From Gentiana macrophylla (Eukaryota; Streptophyta; Magnoliopsida; Gentianales; Gentianaceae), in contig CM047805.1 of the NCBI GenBank assembly GCA_026214975.1, positions 60,938,834 to 61,002,833 on the forward strand: a stretch of 64,000 bases of DNA, written 5' to 3'. Both the position numbers and the translations under genes were made by a program. Below are positions 11,994-23,800 of the stretch, piece after piece. Numbering within the stretch: the first letter of the stretch is position 1; every line of letters begins with the position of its first letter. The notes beneath the pieces are model-generated. The model did no database searches and was not told where the DNA came from. It saw only the letters and a program-made list of their open reading frames with translations.

Positions 11994-12430
11994 AACTACA
12001 AGAAAAGTGTGTTTTTATGATAGGAATTCGCGTCATTAAATGTTCAATTCCCATCATTAAAGAATTTTAATGACTGGAAATTTAATGACGGGAAATTTCC
12101 TCTTATGGGTGCCTCCTTCGTTAAAGGTATTAATGACGGGAAATATTTTCCCGTCATTAATTGTGCGGCACATTCATTGACGGAATTATCCCGTCACAAA
12201 ATTTTATTTTTAATAATGGCTCATCCCCACATTATAAAGCCAATTTCCCATCATTGAATAACAATTTAACGATGGCATATCCCCTCATTGTAGGTTCATA
12301 TTCCCCTCATTAAATAACGAATTAATGCAAAATTTCCCGTCACTATATCGTCTTTTTCCCGTCATTAAATCATGATATAATAATGACATACCCTCATTGG
12401 CCATTTCCCCTCATCTCAATCGCGAATCTC
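11994..12430. repeat. CACTA-1 left subterminal repeats
   Basis: About a dozen direct and inverted copies of a 10-bp TAATGACGGG-like motif (also TCCCGTCATTA). Clustered subterminal motifs of this sort are the transposase-binding regions of CACTA elements. Confidence 0.8.
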
Positions 12431-12749
12431 TCACTAAATGAGTCCATCAATATTACACAACTATAGTTTTTGTATATAAGGGAAGTGGACTTTGTACATT
12501 TGTTTTAAGGTATTAATTTAGTTGTAAAACAGATTCACTTATCTAAGCAAGCCGAAGAAAAAAGAAACAAGCTGCATGAGCAAGCTTTTTTGTGCATTTA
12601 AATCTCCATCCACACTGTGATATCTATATATTGAAAGATACACATCTATCTGAATGTAAGTACAATAGTAAATGACTAGAAAACATATATTGACAAGAAA
12701 CATAGATTTACATACTGTTGAGATGTGGAAATAAGCGTTTATTGATAAA
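12431..12749. other. CACTA-1 interior, no gene seen
   Basis: AT-rich stretch between the subterminal repeats and an exon-like segment. It may include the 3' untranslated part of that segment on the minus strand. No motif recognised. Confidence 0.3.
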
Positions 12750-12922
12750 CTAAGATGTCTCAGGGCCTTCATTTACATCATAAACTCTTACAAAGGTACC
12801 ATCATGCAAGCTTAGACTGCCTGATTCAACTTGACTTTGATCCTCCATCAAATTATTAGCCTGGACATCTACCTTTGAAAATTCTTCATTTAATTGTTGC
12901 CCAGTATCCTTAAGAAGTAACA
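12750..12922 (-). pseudogene. Exon-like C-terminal coding fragment, unrecognised
   Basis: The minus strand reads [17 protein letters not shown], then [18 protein letters not shown] and [18 protein letters not shown], ending at TAG (12752-12750). Its composition (acidic, hydrophilic, codon-like) is unlike the AT-rich surroundings. Upstream (12922-12990) a related reading FFQGEYDSTRWSHG has stops. It may be the last exon of a captured host gene, or of the CACTA's own second gene. I do not recognise the family. Confidence 0.4.
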
Positions 12923-13954
12923 CCTAGACATCGTGTTAACCGTGTGACCATCTAGTTGAGTCATATTCGCCTTGGAAAAAGCCTATCTCAAAAGTTTTGA
13001 TCTCTTCATTATATTCTCCAAAACTTATGTCCAGCCACAAGCAGGTATCTAAGCATGATAAGACGGAGAAAAAGAAAAGAAACTTTAAGCTAAGACATAT
13101 GCTTCCATGCTAAAGCAATACATGGGAAATAATAAGTACTTTATTCAACTTAAGGAAGAGTAAACCCCACAAATTTATAAAATAAATTTCTAAAAAAATA
13201 ACGAAGCTCAGTAATGCACAACACTAACATTATAGACAACAATTTAGTGAACCAAGGTTGGCCCCCAGCCCTTGGAACATAATAGCCAACAATAATCACA
13301 ATATTTTTGTTAAATGAACATTGTTTGCGAGAAATCTAATTTACAACAACAAAAATAATCACAGTTCAGTTGATTACCTGTAAAGCCTTCATTACATGCT
13401 CACAGGTCATACAAATAATTAACATGGCTACATGAAAGAAAATAAATGATTTAATACAAATAGTTCTATCAAGAAGGTATCTAAGTAAAAGAAACAGGTT
13501 CCTAAATTTAGGGTGATTAGTACAAAAAGCTTTAAAGAGGAGAAAAGAACACAAACAAAAAAGATGAAATTTCCTAATCAGGAAAACATAACAATGTGCT
13601 CAGTTCATAAATGGTAAGTTAAAGTGAACGATTTAGCTATTAAAATCAATAATTTTCTTTCACTAATAAACACATTCACAAAGGTCCTATATCTCGTTAC
13701 AACATATTAACAACTTCGACTTTGATTATTCAACCATATTAAGTAATAAATTAAGAACTCATATCTAAATTCAGATTTTGGATTCAAATATTTATATATT
13801 TTTAACAGCATAAATTCTTTCCAAATCCAAAATAACATTACCTTATTGAAACAAGAAACATAACAACTAGATAAATAAGGGAACTACAAGCTTTTTCTAT
13901 CTAACATGTCCCTAATTATTTTGTCAGGATCAAGCTTAAGTGTTTAAATAACTA
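12923..13954. other. CACTA-1 interior, intron-like AT-rich DNA
   Basis: No sustained ORF. Base composition is that of plant intron or intergenic DNA. The minus-strand ORFs here show no motif. Confidence 0.3.
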
Positions 13955-14219
13955 ATCCATCCATTCCAAAATAACTGAGGCAATTGCCAAAAAAATTTGT
14001 TCCAAAATAACTGAGACAGAACATTTTCCAAAGCAGCATTTATTGCTAATTTTCCTATTTTACCTGTATTTAATACTACGGTAGAAGTTAAAAAGAATAC
14101 TGCATTAATTGTATTATAGGGATTTTTTAGTCATTGCATCCAAAAGGTCATAGCATTAAATCACTTTCTTAATAAACGTGTTTTTGGCAACTGCCTCAGA
14201 TATTTCGGAACGGAGGGAG
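13955..14219. mobile_element. Stowaway-type MITE
   Basis: It has about 34-bp terminal inverted repeats: left ATCCATCCATTCC..., right ...GGAACGGAGGGAG, whose complement is CTCCCTCCGTTCC. About six mismatches separate the arms, which run inward through CTGAGGCAATTGCC and GGCAACTGCCTCAG. It is flanked by TA on both sides (13953-13954 and 14220-14221), the Tc1/mariner target duplication. 265 bp, non-coding. Confidence 0.85.
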
Positions 14220-14221
14220 TA

Positions 14222-15222
14222 TGTACTATTTGAACTAGCTTAAGTCATAATGATCACAATTCTTTCATAGGCAGTGTGCGTGTAGCAGGGGAGAGGGGAT
14301 GGACGAGGATGCCTCCCCTGAAAATGCACATTGCACAATAATAGTAAGATGGCTTTTACATGAACCTAAATAGCATCAATCAGCTCATTTTTTGCATCCA
14401 GATGCATAGGCAGTTTCCAAATTTTGACACCGAGGCAACAACCCCTCACGATCTAACAAATAAACATCATCACAATGAAGAATTATATCCATAACTCTGA
14501 AAGAAGAGTAATTTTTTCAAGAAAATAATTAATCTGCGTACATAGGATGCAGGTTTTCTATAAGAGTTAGCAGATTGTTAAAAGAGTTCAGATTCAAATA
14601 ATTGAGTTACTGGGAATTCAATTATAATGCCTGCATTACCATAATATATTGTCTTTCAAAACGTATTAGTTGTTGTCTTCGAGTCCTTTTCAACACAGAA
14701 AAATTGTTGAGCATTAGTCAAATAAACATATGAATCACTATGCAGAAGAAAAAAAGACTACACACTACTAAACATAGCATGGTATCGCAAAGTTGCAACG
14801 CGTAACAAAGAATAACAGAGTAATTAAATTGTTTTCGCTACACATACAGAATTTCGACATTCTTGTCTATTAGTGTTGTGTCATTTTGTTGTGACATTTC
14901 GTTGCAGCGATAATTGTTTTGATATTCTTAATATCTAGCTAAAAGTTGATTGCTTAGTCAGGGGAGGGGTGGAGGGAGGGGCATGGGAGACCGTAAATTG
15001 TTCTACTACTATTATTCTTGGTTTAGTCTGTGAACTACTATTACTTTGTTACAAGAATCCATCAACAAATATGTATTTTATTGATCGGTTTATTAAAGTA
15101 TTCAATAGTATGTTCAAGGGAAACCTAATGTCTTAAAATTTGTATTATTCCACAAATTGCTTGAAACATCAAAAGACTTCACGGTTAAATGAACGTTTGT
15201 TTTAGAATAAACATTTTCAATG
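14222..15222. other. CACTA-1 interior, no gene seen
   Basis: AT-rich, no ORF of note, no terminal repeats recognised. Confidence 0.3.
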
Positions 15223-15479
15223 TTATAAGTGGGGGGTTATTGGATTTTTAGTCCTATAACTTTCCCCGTTTTTGTAAATAGTCTTCTTTTTGCGCCGGTA
15301 GCATTTTCAGTCCAATAACTTTCTATTTTCTGGATTTTTAGTCATTTTTGCCTAATCATCGCCGGAGCTCCGGTGAGATGGCTTAGGTGGCTGCCAAGTG
15401 TATTATGGGACCCATAAAATATGATGTGGCTGATTCGTGGCATGTGGGGCGCATTTTGAACAGCCGAGGGGATTCGAAC

Positions 15480-15530
15480 CCATGACCTTTAGGTTATTTT
15501 CCAATCAGCTTATCATTACACTACATAAAA
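15480..15530 (-). other. tRNA-like (SINE-like) sequence in left arm of the foldback element
   Basis: The complement reads AGTGTAATGATAAGCTGATT, then GGTCATGGGTTCGAATCCCC. These resemble pol III A-box and B-box sequences about 35 bp apart. The right arm repeats it at 16095-16155. It does not fold into a full cloverleaf that I can see, so it is not a tRNA gene. Confidence 0.45.
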
Positions 15531-15618
15531 TACTTTGTTTGAACTAGAACTAACAAATATAAGTACCAAGTATTATATGTGAATAAATTCGATACATATT
15601 ATGTATGTTACGTACGTG

Positions 15619-15985
<367 letters not shown>

Positions 15986-16179
15986 TGTGTGTATATACAC
16001 ACACGCACGTACATAACATATGTATCGAATTTATTCACATATAATACTTGGTACTTATATTTGTTAGTTCTAGTTAGAACAAATTATTCTATGTAGTGTA
16101 ATGGTAAGCTGATTGGAAAATGACCAAAAGGTCATGGGTTTGAATCTTCTCGGCTGCATTTTTAATTTCAACTTTCAAA

Positions 16180-16440
16180 ATGGGCCCCACATGCCACGAA
16201 TCAGCCACATAATATTTTTTGGGTCCCACAATACACTTGGCAGCCACCTAAGCCATCTCGCCGGAGCTCCGGCGATGATTAGGTAAAAAGGACTAAAAAT
16301 CCAGAAAATGGGCCCCACATGCCACGAATCAGCCACATAATATTTTTTGGGTCCCACAAATACACTTAGCAGCCACCTAAGCCATCTCACCGGAGCTCCG
16401 GCGATAAATTAGGCAAAAAGAACTAAAAATCCAGAAAATA
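16180..16440. repeat. Tandem duplication of about 130 bp in right arm
   Basis: Two near-identical units each run from TGGGCCCCACATGCCACG to GGACTAAAAATCCAGAAAA or its AACTAAAAATCC variant. The left arm has a single unit, so the duplication arose after the arms formed. Confidence 0.85.
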
Positions 16441-16540
16441 GAAAGTTATAGGACTGAAAATGCTACTGGCGCAAAAAGAGGACTATTTACAAAAACGGGG
16501 AAAGTTATAGGACTAAAAATCCAATAGCCCCTTATAAGTG

Positions 16541-17075
16541 GAGCAATAAAAATATTAAAAGAAAAAAGTGTGCTTTAGCTAATTAAGGCAACATATACAT
16601 AACAAAATACGAAGCCTTCATTAGAATAAACAAGCAGTGGAATTTCACAGTCTAAAGTGTCACTTAGAATGTGAATTAAACAACAACTAAATTATAATAG
16701 CATTGCTTACAATTGGCAGATATGGCAGACCAAAAGTTGCTGCGAAAAAATGGTGGGTGCACACATCATGTGTAAGCATTGGTCGAAGGAGCATACTTCC
16801 TAATGGTTGGAATAACAGAAGGCATCCACTCATATGAGATGTATAAAATTTGAAATAATTACAGCTTATACAATTGCATATCATATCATTTTCTGGCAAT
16901 TGAATCCAAATTGGCATAATACTAACATCTTCTTAATTGAACTTAAACACTTTGAGACATCATTTCAAAAGAAGGAACTTAACATAAACAATGTAGGGAC
17001 CTCCATTGAGGAGGTTGGAAACGTCTTCTTCGCTGAAGAATCTTGAAGATTATCAAACACAAGGAGTACATTACT
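16541..17075. other. CACTA-1 interior with possible minus-strand exon remnant
   Basis: A minus-strand stretch at 16917-16690 is open (76 codons) and ends near a GTAAGC that could be a 5' splice site. No family is recognised in any frame and neighbouring frames are equally plausible, so no gene is called. Confidence 0.25.
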
Positions 17076-17315
17076 TTATGGTATTTTGGCTGTTAAAAAA
17101 AACATTACTTTATGGTAAAGATCCCATTTTTCTCTTAAGTATTCAAAAGTATTTTTACCTGCAATTGTACCCAAAAAGTACCCAATTAGACACACAGAAG
17201 GATCAATGTCAACGTATTCATTCACATCTAACATTATATGTTGAAATTTGGGAGAACGTTTACATAATTTAGGGTCAGAAACTATCACTTTGCTATCAAA
17301 GAATTTTTTCCCCAA
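17076..17315 (-). pseudogene. Possible DUF4283-like fragment
   Basis: 79 codons on the minus strand. It includes VDIDPSVCLIGYFLGTIAG and NTFEYLREKWDL, reminiscent of the Leu-Val-Gly-x-Phe...Trp pattern of the DUF4283 domain in plant retroelement-derived ORFs. It has no clear start context, is short, and is flanked by non-coding DNA, so at best a fragment. It could equally be another captured exon. Confidence 0.3.
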
Positions 17316-17457
17316 ATGACTTTCATTCCATTATTTTAAGTAGATCTTTCAGTTTTTACATTTACCCATTCAACTACCGTAGGTTTCAGGGGTTGAAAAG
17401 ATATATTATTCTTAGAACTGGAACAAACAAGCAAAAGGGTTACCTATGATGCTGGTA

Positions 17458-18260
17458 GTTTCTTACCATAGTTAAGGTGGTCCTTACGTGCCCCTGAAGC
17501 AACCTAAGAGGAGACTTTGCCCTCTTTGCCGAAAGTAGGAGCTGCAATGTTAGCCTCGAATGACGCACTCCCAGCAGAGGCCCAAAATTTTATCCATAAA
17601 ATAATATAAAATAATACATATCTCTATTTTACAACATCTCAATTCAAAAACCTCCCCAACAGCATCAATATCCTTATCCCTATAACATTTTAAATAATAT
17701 TAAATAATACATATTCTACCTCACAACCCTATTTATATACATTAAATATTTATTATTTCACTCCAGCAGCATCACTATCCCTATCCCTATAAATTTTAAT
17801 TATTAAATATGTTTAGGGCATGAATAGTGCATCCCCACAAGTAGGGATGCACTGTTCATATCCCTAAAAATAAATAGGGATAGGGCCTCTGCTGTGGAAG
17901 CTATTTTAATGTAAACTCTATTTTTTATCTTCATTTTAGGGATATGGCACCATATGGGGCTTCTGCTGGGAGTGCCCTAATAAGATCCACCAAATTTGCC
18001 ATGGTTGCCGGTGGAATGTCAGAATCACCAAAGTTGCAAGACACCTCCGGCAAAGTCGATTTCTGGCCAAAAGAAGCTTTCTTTATAGAGATAAAGTGAG
18101 TTGCTCTCACCGGATTCCAATAAATCGTCAATTTCTCCTAGATGAAGGGAACCAGATTTGCTCAATAGTTCTTTCATAAAGCGCTTATCACTGAACAAAC
18201 TCTCCATCCTAACAGCTGGGCAAGAACGAGCAGCCAAGATGTATAACAACAATTATTCAC
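17458..18260 (-). pseudogene. Captured host gene fragment interrupted by a MITE
   Basis: Minus-strand readings from 18252 down give MLLYILAARSCPAVRMES, LFSDKRFMKELLSKSGSLH, LGEIDDLLESGESNS and ESFFWPEIDFAGG. A one-base frame change then gives CNFGDSDIPPATMANLVDLI. Skipping the MITE at 17565-17975, the reading goes on as SFEANIAAPTFGKEGKVSS to a stop. The smooth continuation on both sides of the MITE supports a true coding exon that was captured by CACTA-1 and then decayed. I do not recognise the protein. Confidence 0.5.
17565..17975. mobile_element. 411-bp MITE inside the captured exon
   Basis: Terminal inverted repeats of about 19 bp: left GCACTCCCAGCAGAGGCCC, right the complement with one or two changes. 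The interior is AT-rich, with a second inverted pair around ATCCCTATCCCTATAAA and AATAGGGATAGGG. No clear TSD, so the superfamily is uncertain (Harbinger- or hAT-like). Confidence 0.65.
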
Positions 18261-18654
18261 CCGATTTGGATGGAGGAGGATCCCAATTTGGATGGAGGAG
18301 GATGAATTGGTAATATAGCCGATTTGGGTGTTTTGAGAGAAGTCTAGGGTTAGGATATATTTCTTATTTTTTTGGGAAAGAATACGCTTGGGAATGATTA
18401 GATTTTGTTGAATTTGTTATTTACTTTTTTTCCATCGGTGAATTATACATGAAGTTGTACACTAAAAAAATGGATATTTGTTTATAAGGACTATTTTAAA
18501 CACTTAATAGGCATTTAGGACACACTTAAATCTTAGGGGGAAGGGGCTACAAGGACAAAAAAACACATAAATGGGTCTGCAAGGACATTCTTATTTTTCA
18601 GCTGTTATAAAGGACAAAAACAAAATCTTTGGACAAAAATACCCCTTGTTACTT
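18261..18654. other. Non-coding stretch before minisatellite
   Basis: It contains a short direct repeat of GGATGGAGGAGGAT at about 18270-18300, and a GGACA/GGACTA-rich part (18480-18620) that resembles 36480-36510 and, inverted, 39600-39690. No ORF. Confidence 0.35.
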
Positions 18655-18845
18655 TTTACCCTTCTACAAATAGTAACAGTCAAGAAACAAGTAGTAACAG
18701 CCCATAAAATGTCGTAACATCCAATGAAAAAGTAGTAACGGTCTAAAAACAAGTAGTAACAGTCCTTATTTGTTAAAAAAAGAAGTAGTAACAGCCCGTA
18801 AAATGTCGTAACGGAGTAAAGCCAGTAACATTGAAATGTCGTAAC
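18655..18845. repeat. Minisatellite based on GTAGTAACAG (left part)
   Basis: Irregular tandem copies of AAGTAGTAACAGTC/CCC alternating with AAAATGTCGTAAC. It continues at 28327-28480 across LARD-A, so it was one array before that insertion. Confidence 0.8.
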
Positions 18846-19559
18846 TGTTAGGAAATCTATGCGGGAACGCAGCGGAATTCAAAAATTTATTTCCTATCGA
18901 CCCAAGATCGACTTCGTTTAAGCAATAAACAAATAAGCTAAAGACGGTGGTTACATTGGTTGATCTAAAAGATCGACGCTTTGACCGTCTAAAGAGAGTA
19001 GTTCTGCATAGAGCCGCCCAAGTGTTCGGCCTCTACCGCTAGTCCACACGAACAGCCCGCCGGAATCCCATCATGGATTGCTATTGGAAAACTCCGGTTG
19101 CTAGACCGGTCCTTTTCCCCTCTCTCCAACTCTCTATAGGATGCTCTCTATTTTACACAAGAACTATTAGTTCTTGGAATTATGATGTGCAAAAGAGCTT
19201 GACACCCACACTATATTTATAGTGTAATATGCGCCCCAATGAAGAGTGGAGGAGAAGAAAACCTTTTTCCAATAAAAAAAAATATATTTGATTGATTTAT
19301 CTCATTTATTATAATACCTCATATTAAATAAATCTAGGATATTGCCAATATCTTATATTGAATATTTCCAAGATATTGTCAAAATCTAATATTGACAATA
19401 TTTATCTTTTATTATATTACCATAAATCAATTTACACATGTGTATATATCACATATATATAACATACATAAATCTATTTTTATATATTACACATATGGTG
19501 CGCATGCATGCAAATCCAATTTGCATTTAATGCACACACACACACACATATGCATTCAT

Positions 19560-19627
<68 letters not shown>

Positions 19628-20874
19628 TATTTTATTAATATCTAATATTAATAATAGGTAATATCATTAATTAAATTGCACAATCCAAGTGTATCTTATA
19701 CACTAATAAGTTCTTACCACCTTTAGCCATAAATTGGCTTCCGAATATTCTTTAATTAATATAATATTATTAATATCTTGTATTTAATTTATTCATATAT
19801 TAATTTACCACTATAACATTTATAGTCTCGAGATAAACTTTCCTTATTTGGTTATCATCTATTACCACATTTTAATCCGCTAGATGTTCTTATGTGTGTG
19901 ACCCGATAGGCTTCGAATATGTTGGCCGTAGACACAAAGTGCAAATTACTTAAAATGCCCTTCATGCCTAACGATCACGGGATAGCGTCTAGCAACACAC
20001 CGTGACCCCAATCATCGGAAGAGTCAAATGCAATGACTACTACCTTTCATGTGAAACAGTTACCGTGTGACTTACAATCCTATCGCTGTAATAATATCCA
20101 TACGGTCGTACGTCGAGTGTCAAACAATAACGACCGTATCTTATAATCTGGATATTAAGCTCTCTCGAAGTAACTCGTTTACTCCCACTTTGCAAAGATT
20201 CACGAGAGTAAGACATTCCTTATAAGAAGGCCATTTCGGATATTCGATCCCAATCATAGGATACGCGATTCTCGGACGACCAATCATGTATACTCCGCAT
20301 GCTTCATATCATACCCAATCACTACCGCATAATTGCCCCGTGGCTGTGGAACCTCAATAGTCTCAAAGCATGACAATCCACACCGGATGCCATGAAGACT
20401 CGGTCCAAAGGATAATTACACAACCGCCACATAGTGTGACACTTATCCGTGTAAGTGGGTCACTCTAACGTCGCATTCTCTAATACACGCCCACGCATAC
20501 CCAAGTGTCTCTACACTTCGATAGATGAGATCTATCCTCCGCCTCTAAAGATAGAAGACATCTAATACGTGCTAGTCTGCTTTTATACTATCAATGCCCT
20601 GCTTAATAGTACATCACCTAGAGACATTTAAGTATCAAACTTATTAAAGTGATTAGAGATCTCATCAACCATAATCGCCTATCATGGTTTCTCTATCACA
20701 GTCTAATACTAAGGACGTTATCATATAACAATTCACAATTGGTTCTTTAAAAGAACATATATATGACAACAGAAAAGCCATTTAATATATGTATAAACAT
20801 AAAGAAATAGTAGAAATGATCCGACCCGGTCGGATCCGGTCCAACCCGATTGGGTTTAGGACACTATTTCAACA
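18846..20874 (-). repeat. 3' LTR of LARD-A
   Basis: 2029 bp, containing a (TA)n tract at 19563-19622. It pairs with 26271-28326. The differences are mostly 1-3 bp indels near CG dinucleotides. Confidence 0.93.
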
Positions 20875-20887
20875 ATCTCCCACTTGG
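20875..20887 (-). other. Polypurine tract of LARD-A
   Basis: On the minus strand CCAAGTGGGAGAT, directly before the 3' LTR. Confidence 0.75.
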
Positions 20888-23800
20888 CCTAAAATCAATC
20901 ACTCGCACACACAAGACCAAGTTGAAACACAAGAATCTCATGCAATACTCGCAACCAGCCCTAGCCATAAACGGATCACTATCCGTGGGGACTCAGACTA
21001 TCTTCATATCATGTTCCAAATGACCAAGTCAAAGGAACCGCCTCAACACACACATGAATCTCTAACGAGACCCTGGTCATTGCTTCAAGCAATAAATCCA
21101 CTTACTATATCAGCTATACAGAAAAGGTGGAAGAACCGTATAAGGTTCAGGAATGAACCTTCTAGATCCATATCTCGCCTCATTTAGCCTCTAAGGCACT
21201 ACTGTGTTTTGGCCTAGTTGTAGAATTTACAAAGGACCCATAGCTAAGAACATTTCCACTCAACCGTATCACTTATTCAAAGTGATTGCAAACCAGCATG
21301 CAGCTCCCACTCGCCTTCATAAGACTCGGGATCTACGCCTCAGATATCTACGTTTATTTAATTCCAAGTTTCAATAAACTAGGAAACTTTCCTTAACTTG
21401 TTTAAGGGTATTCTCAACCTTCACCAGATCTACTTTCATACTTGCTCATGACTATTCATGGAGTATGAACATCCGGCATTACCTATAAGATGGTTCCTAT
21501 CGCAGTAGCGAAGGAAACCTTCCATAAGCATCATCTTTCACCTCATCTTTAGGACCAATGTCCTAACACAGATAGATCTTGCGATCTATGCTAAACTTCT
21601 TTTAGCATCTCATCTATATAGGTAAACTATAATTTAACAGCAGTTAAATCTATCACTATAGATTCCTATTTCTAAAATAAGAACTGCCAATCCAAGTGCT
21701 TTCGTAAAAACCTTGAACTACCAAACATTAATTGACTGTGACATGGGGTGATAATTCTCGAGATAGATATCTAATACCTTGCTCAAAAATCATAACACAC
21801 TCCCACTATCCATCTTGCACATTGGGCATATCCTTCTTTTGACTAATCAAACTCCTTTGATTATCAAACAAAGAAATCGTCTAGAGAAACTTATTTGAGT
21901 CCATAAATGGATCTCGCGGGCTTACATATCATGTTATTGTCTATGAACATCAAAATCATGCGCCCAACGTCTTCAACACTATCATATAGCCATGATCACG
22001 AAGTTATAACAAGCATCATCCGATTAGAATCGGGCTCACCGGCAAAGATAAAGGTAATTACAAGGTTTACACCCCGTACCCCTCAGCCGTCACTATAGCC
22101 TAATAGTAATCATATTACAATCCATGTCAGCCTTTCAGGGACATTCCCTTTAGGTAAGACAGACTAGGTTCACAACCTGGTTGTCACTAATGGAATCTAA
22201 TTCGATTTTATGGCTCTCGGCCATATCTCTCAAACTCCGCCTTTCAAACATTCTTTCATAAGTCGTGAGATGTTCATTCTTCAAGATGAACATACCGCAA
22301 ATTTTTTCAGCTTGAGGTTATCCACAGACTTGCAGAACTTTTGTGTGCACGAGCGGTGTTTTTACACCTCATCGCTATGCGGCGTCTGCTCATGTTCCAA
22401 TGGTTGAATATATCTTTGTGGTTCTCAAACTCCTTTGAGATTTGATTCACTCCCACTGTTTCTTTTGGAAGAAACACTTCCTCTAGAAGACAGCATGTTT
22501 GGAGACAAACATTTTGCTCCGCGGAACAAGTAAATAATATCTAGCGTACTTGCTAAGATATTCCACAAAGTTGCATATGTCGTATTAGGCTCCAAGCCAT
22601 TTCTGACTTTGCTTATGACAACTTCAAATCATCGGTTAAGATAGATTTGACATTATCTTCTTCCATATCTAATATGGAATTTATTCAACCTTTATCTTTG
22701 GAACTAGGTTAAGTATAAGGGCACTATCCCGAAACGGGTAAGGGATACTTCGCATGGCTTGCGTCACATCTTTATCATATAAAGTGTTGCTTCCATTCTG
22801 GGAACACAATCTAATTGCGTATCCCAAATATGGTATCCTTCAAAGGAGAATCTTATTCCTTTTCAGACGACTTCTGAAACACCCTTCAAGTATTAATTAC
22901 TTCAATCCAATTGAAGATTAATTCTTAAGTAGCTCATCAATCTCATATTCGTACTAGCTCGAACTTTTCAGGCTTTCCAAATTGTTGTACATCAATAAGT
23001 ACATTCAACTATTTCTAAAAATAGTCCAAAAGAGAGACAAAACAATGCGTTTATGGTATAAATTGTCACAAGCCAACAAACATCAATATGTTTAGGCTTT
23101 AGTAAATCTTCTAGGTTTCATAACCTTTTCTTAAAAGGGTATTTTAGTCCTCTTTGGATAAGATACGTATAACCCACATGATTCATAATCATATGGTTCA
23201 ACATCATCAGAATGACGTTTAATTACACGATTCCCTTCCATAGAGACTGTGCCTAGAGTAACCACAAATCAAGGATAACAGCCATACAAATATTTAGTTG
23301 AGATCTCATCACATATATCAACTATACAGTGACATCAATCTAGTATGTTAGATTCATTGACCTTCCAACTTTATCGGAATAACATTTATTCTTTACAATT
23401 GAATATGTCTACTAAATCCTAACAAATAACTGAAAGTATGTTCTTCATAAGAACCGGAACACAATAACATTTATTTAGTTCCCTTATCAGTTTAATTACT
23501 AGATCCAGAATGTGGTAAGTGTTACAACGTTTGCTTCACCTTCCATATCTGTATTAACCTTTTTAATTTAATCACACTCGTAAGATATCATATATCTAAG
23601 AGTTGACTTGAACTTAGATAGGTTTATCTTAACTCACTTGCCTAGAATAGAAACTTCAATAAGTTCTCTATTTAAGCATATGCCCTAACTTTCCTTTTTA
23701 ATCCTTTAAGCACTTGAAAAATGTTTCTTATTGTAGTCTTCATAAGACTTAAGAAAGATCACAAGAGCTATGTCTTTGATTTCCTTTCATAAAGAAAATC

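Noticed and set aside
16095..16160. Possible tRNA gene
   Set aside because: A- and B-box-like words are present, but no acceptor stem or convincing anticodon loop. It is part of a mobile foldback arm, so I list it only as tRNA-like.
20789..21187. 132-codon plus-strand ORF
   Set aside because: It crosses the LTR edge of LARD-A against the element's orientation, shows no domain and starts in LTR sequence; likely accidental.
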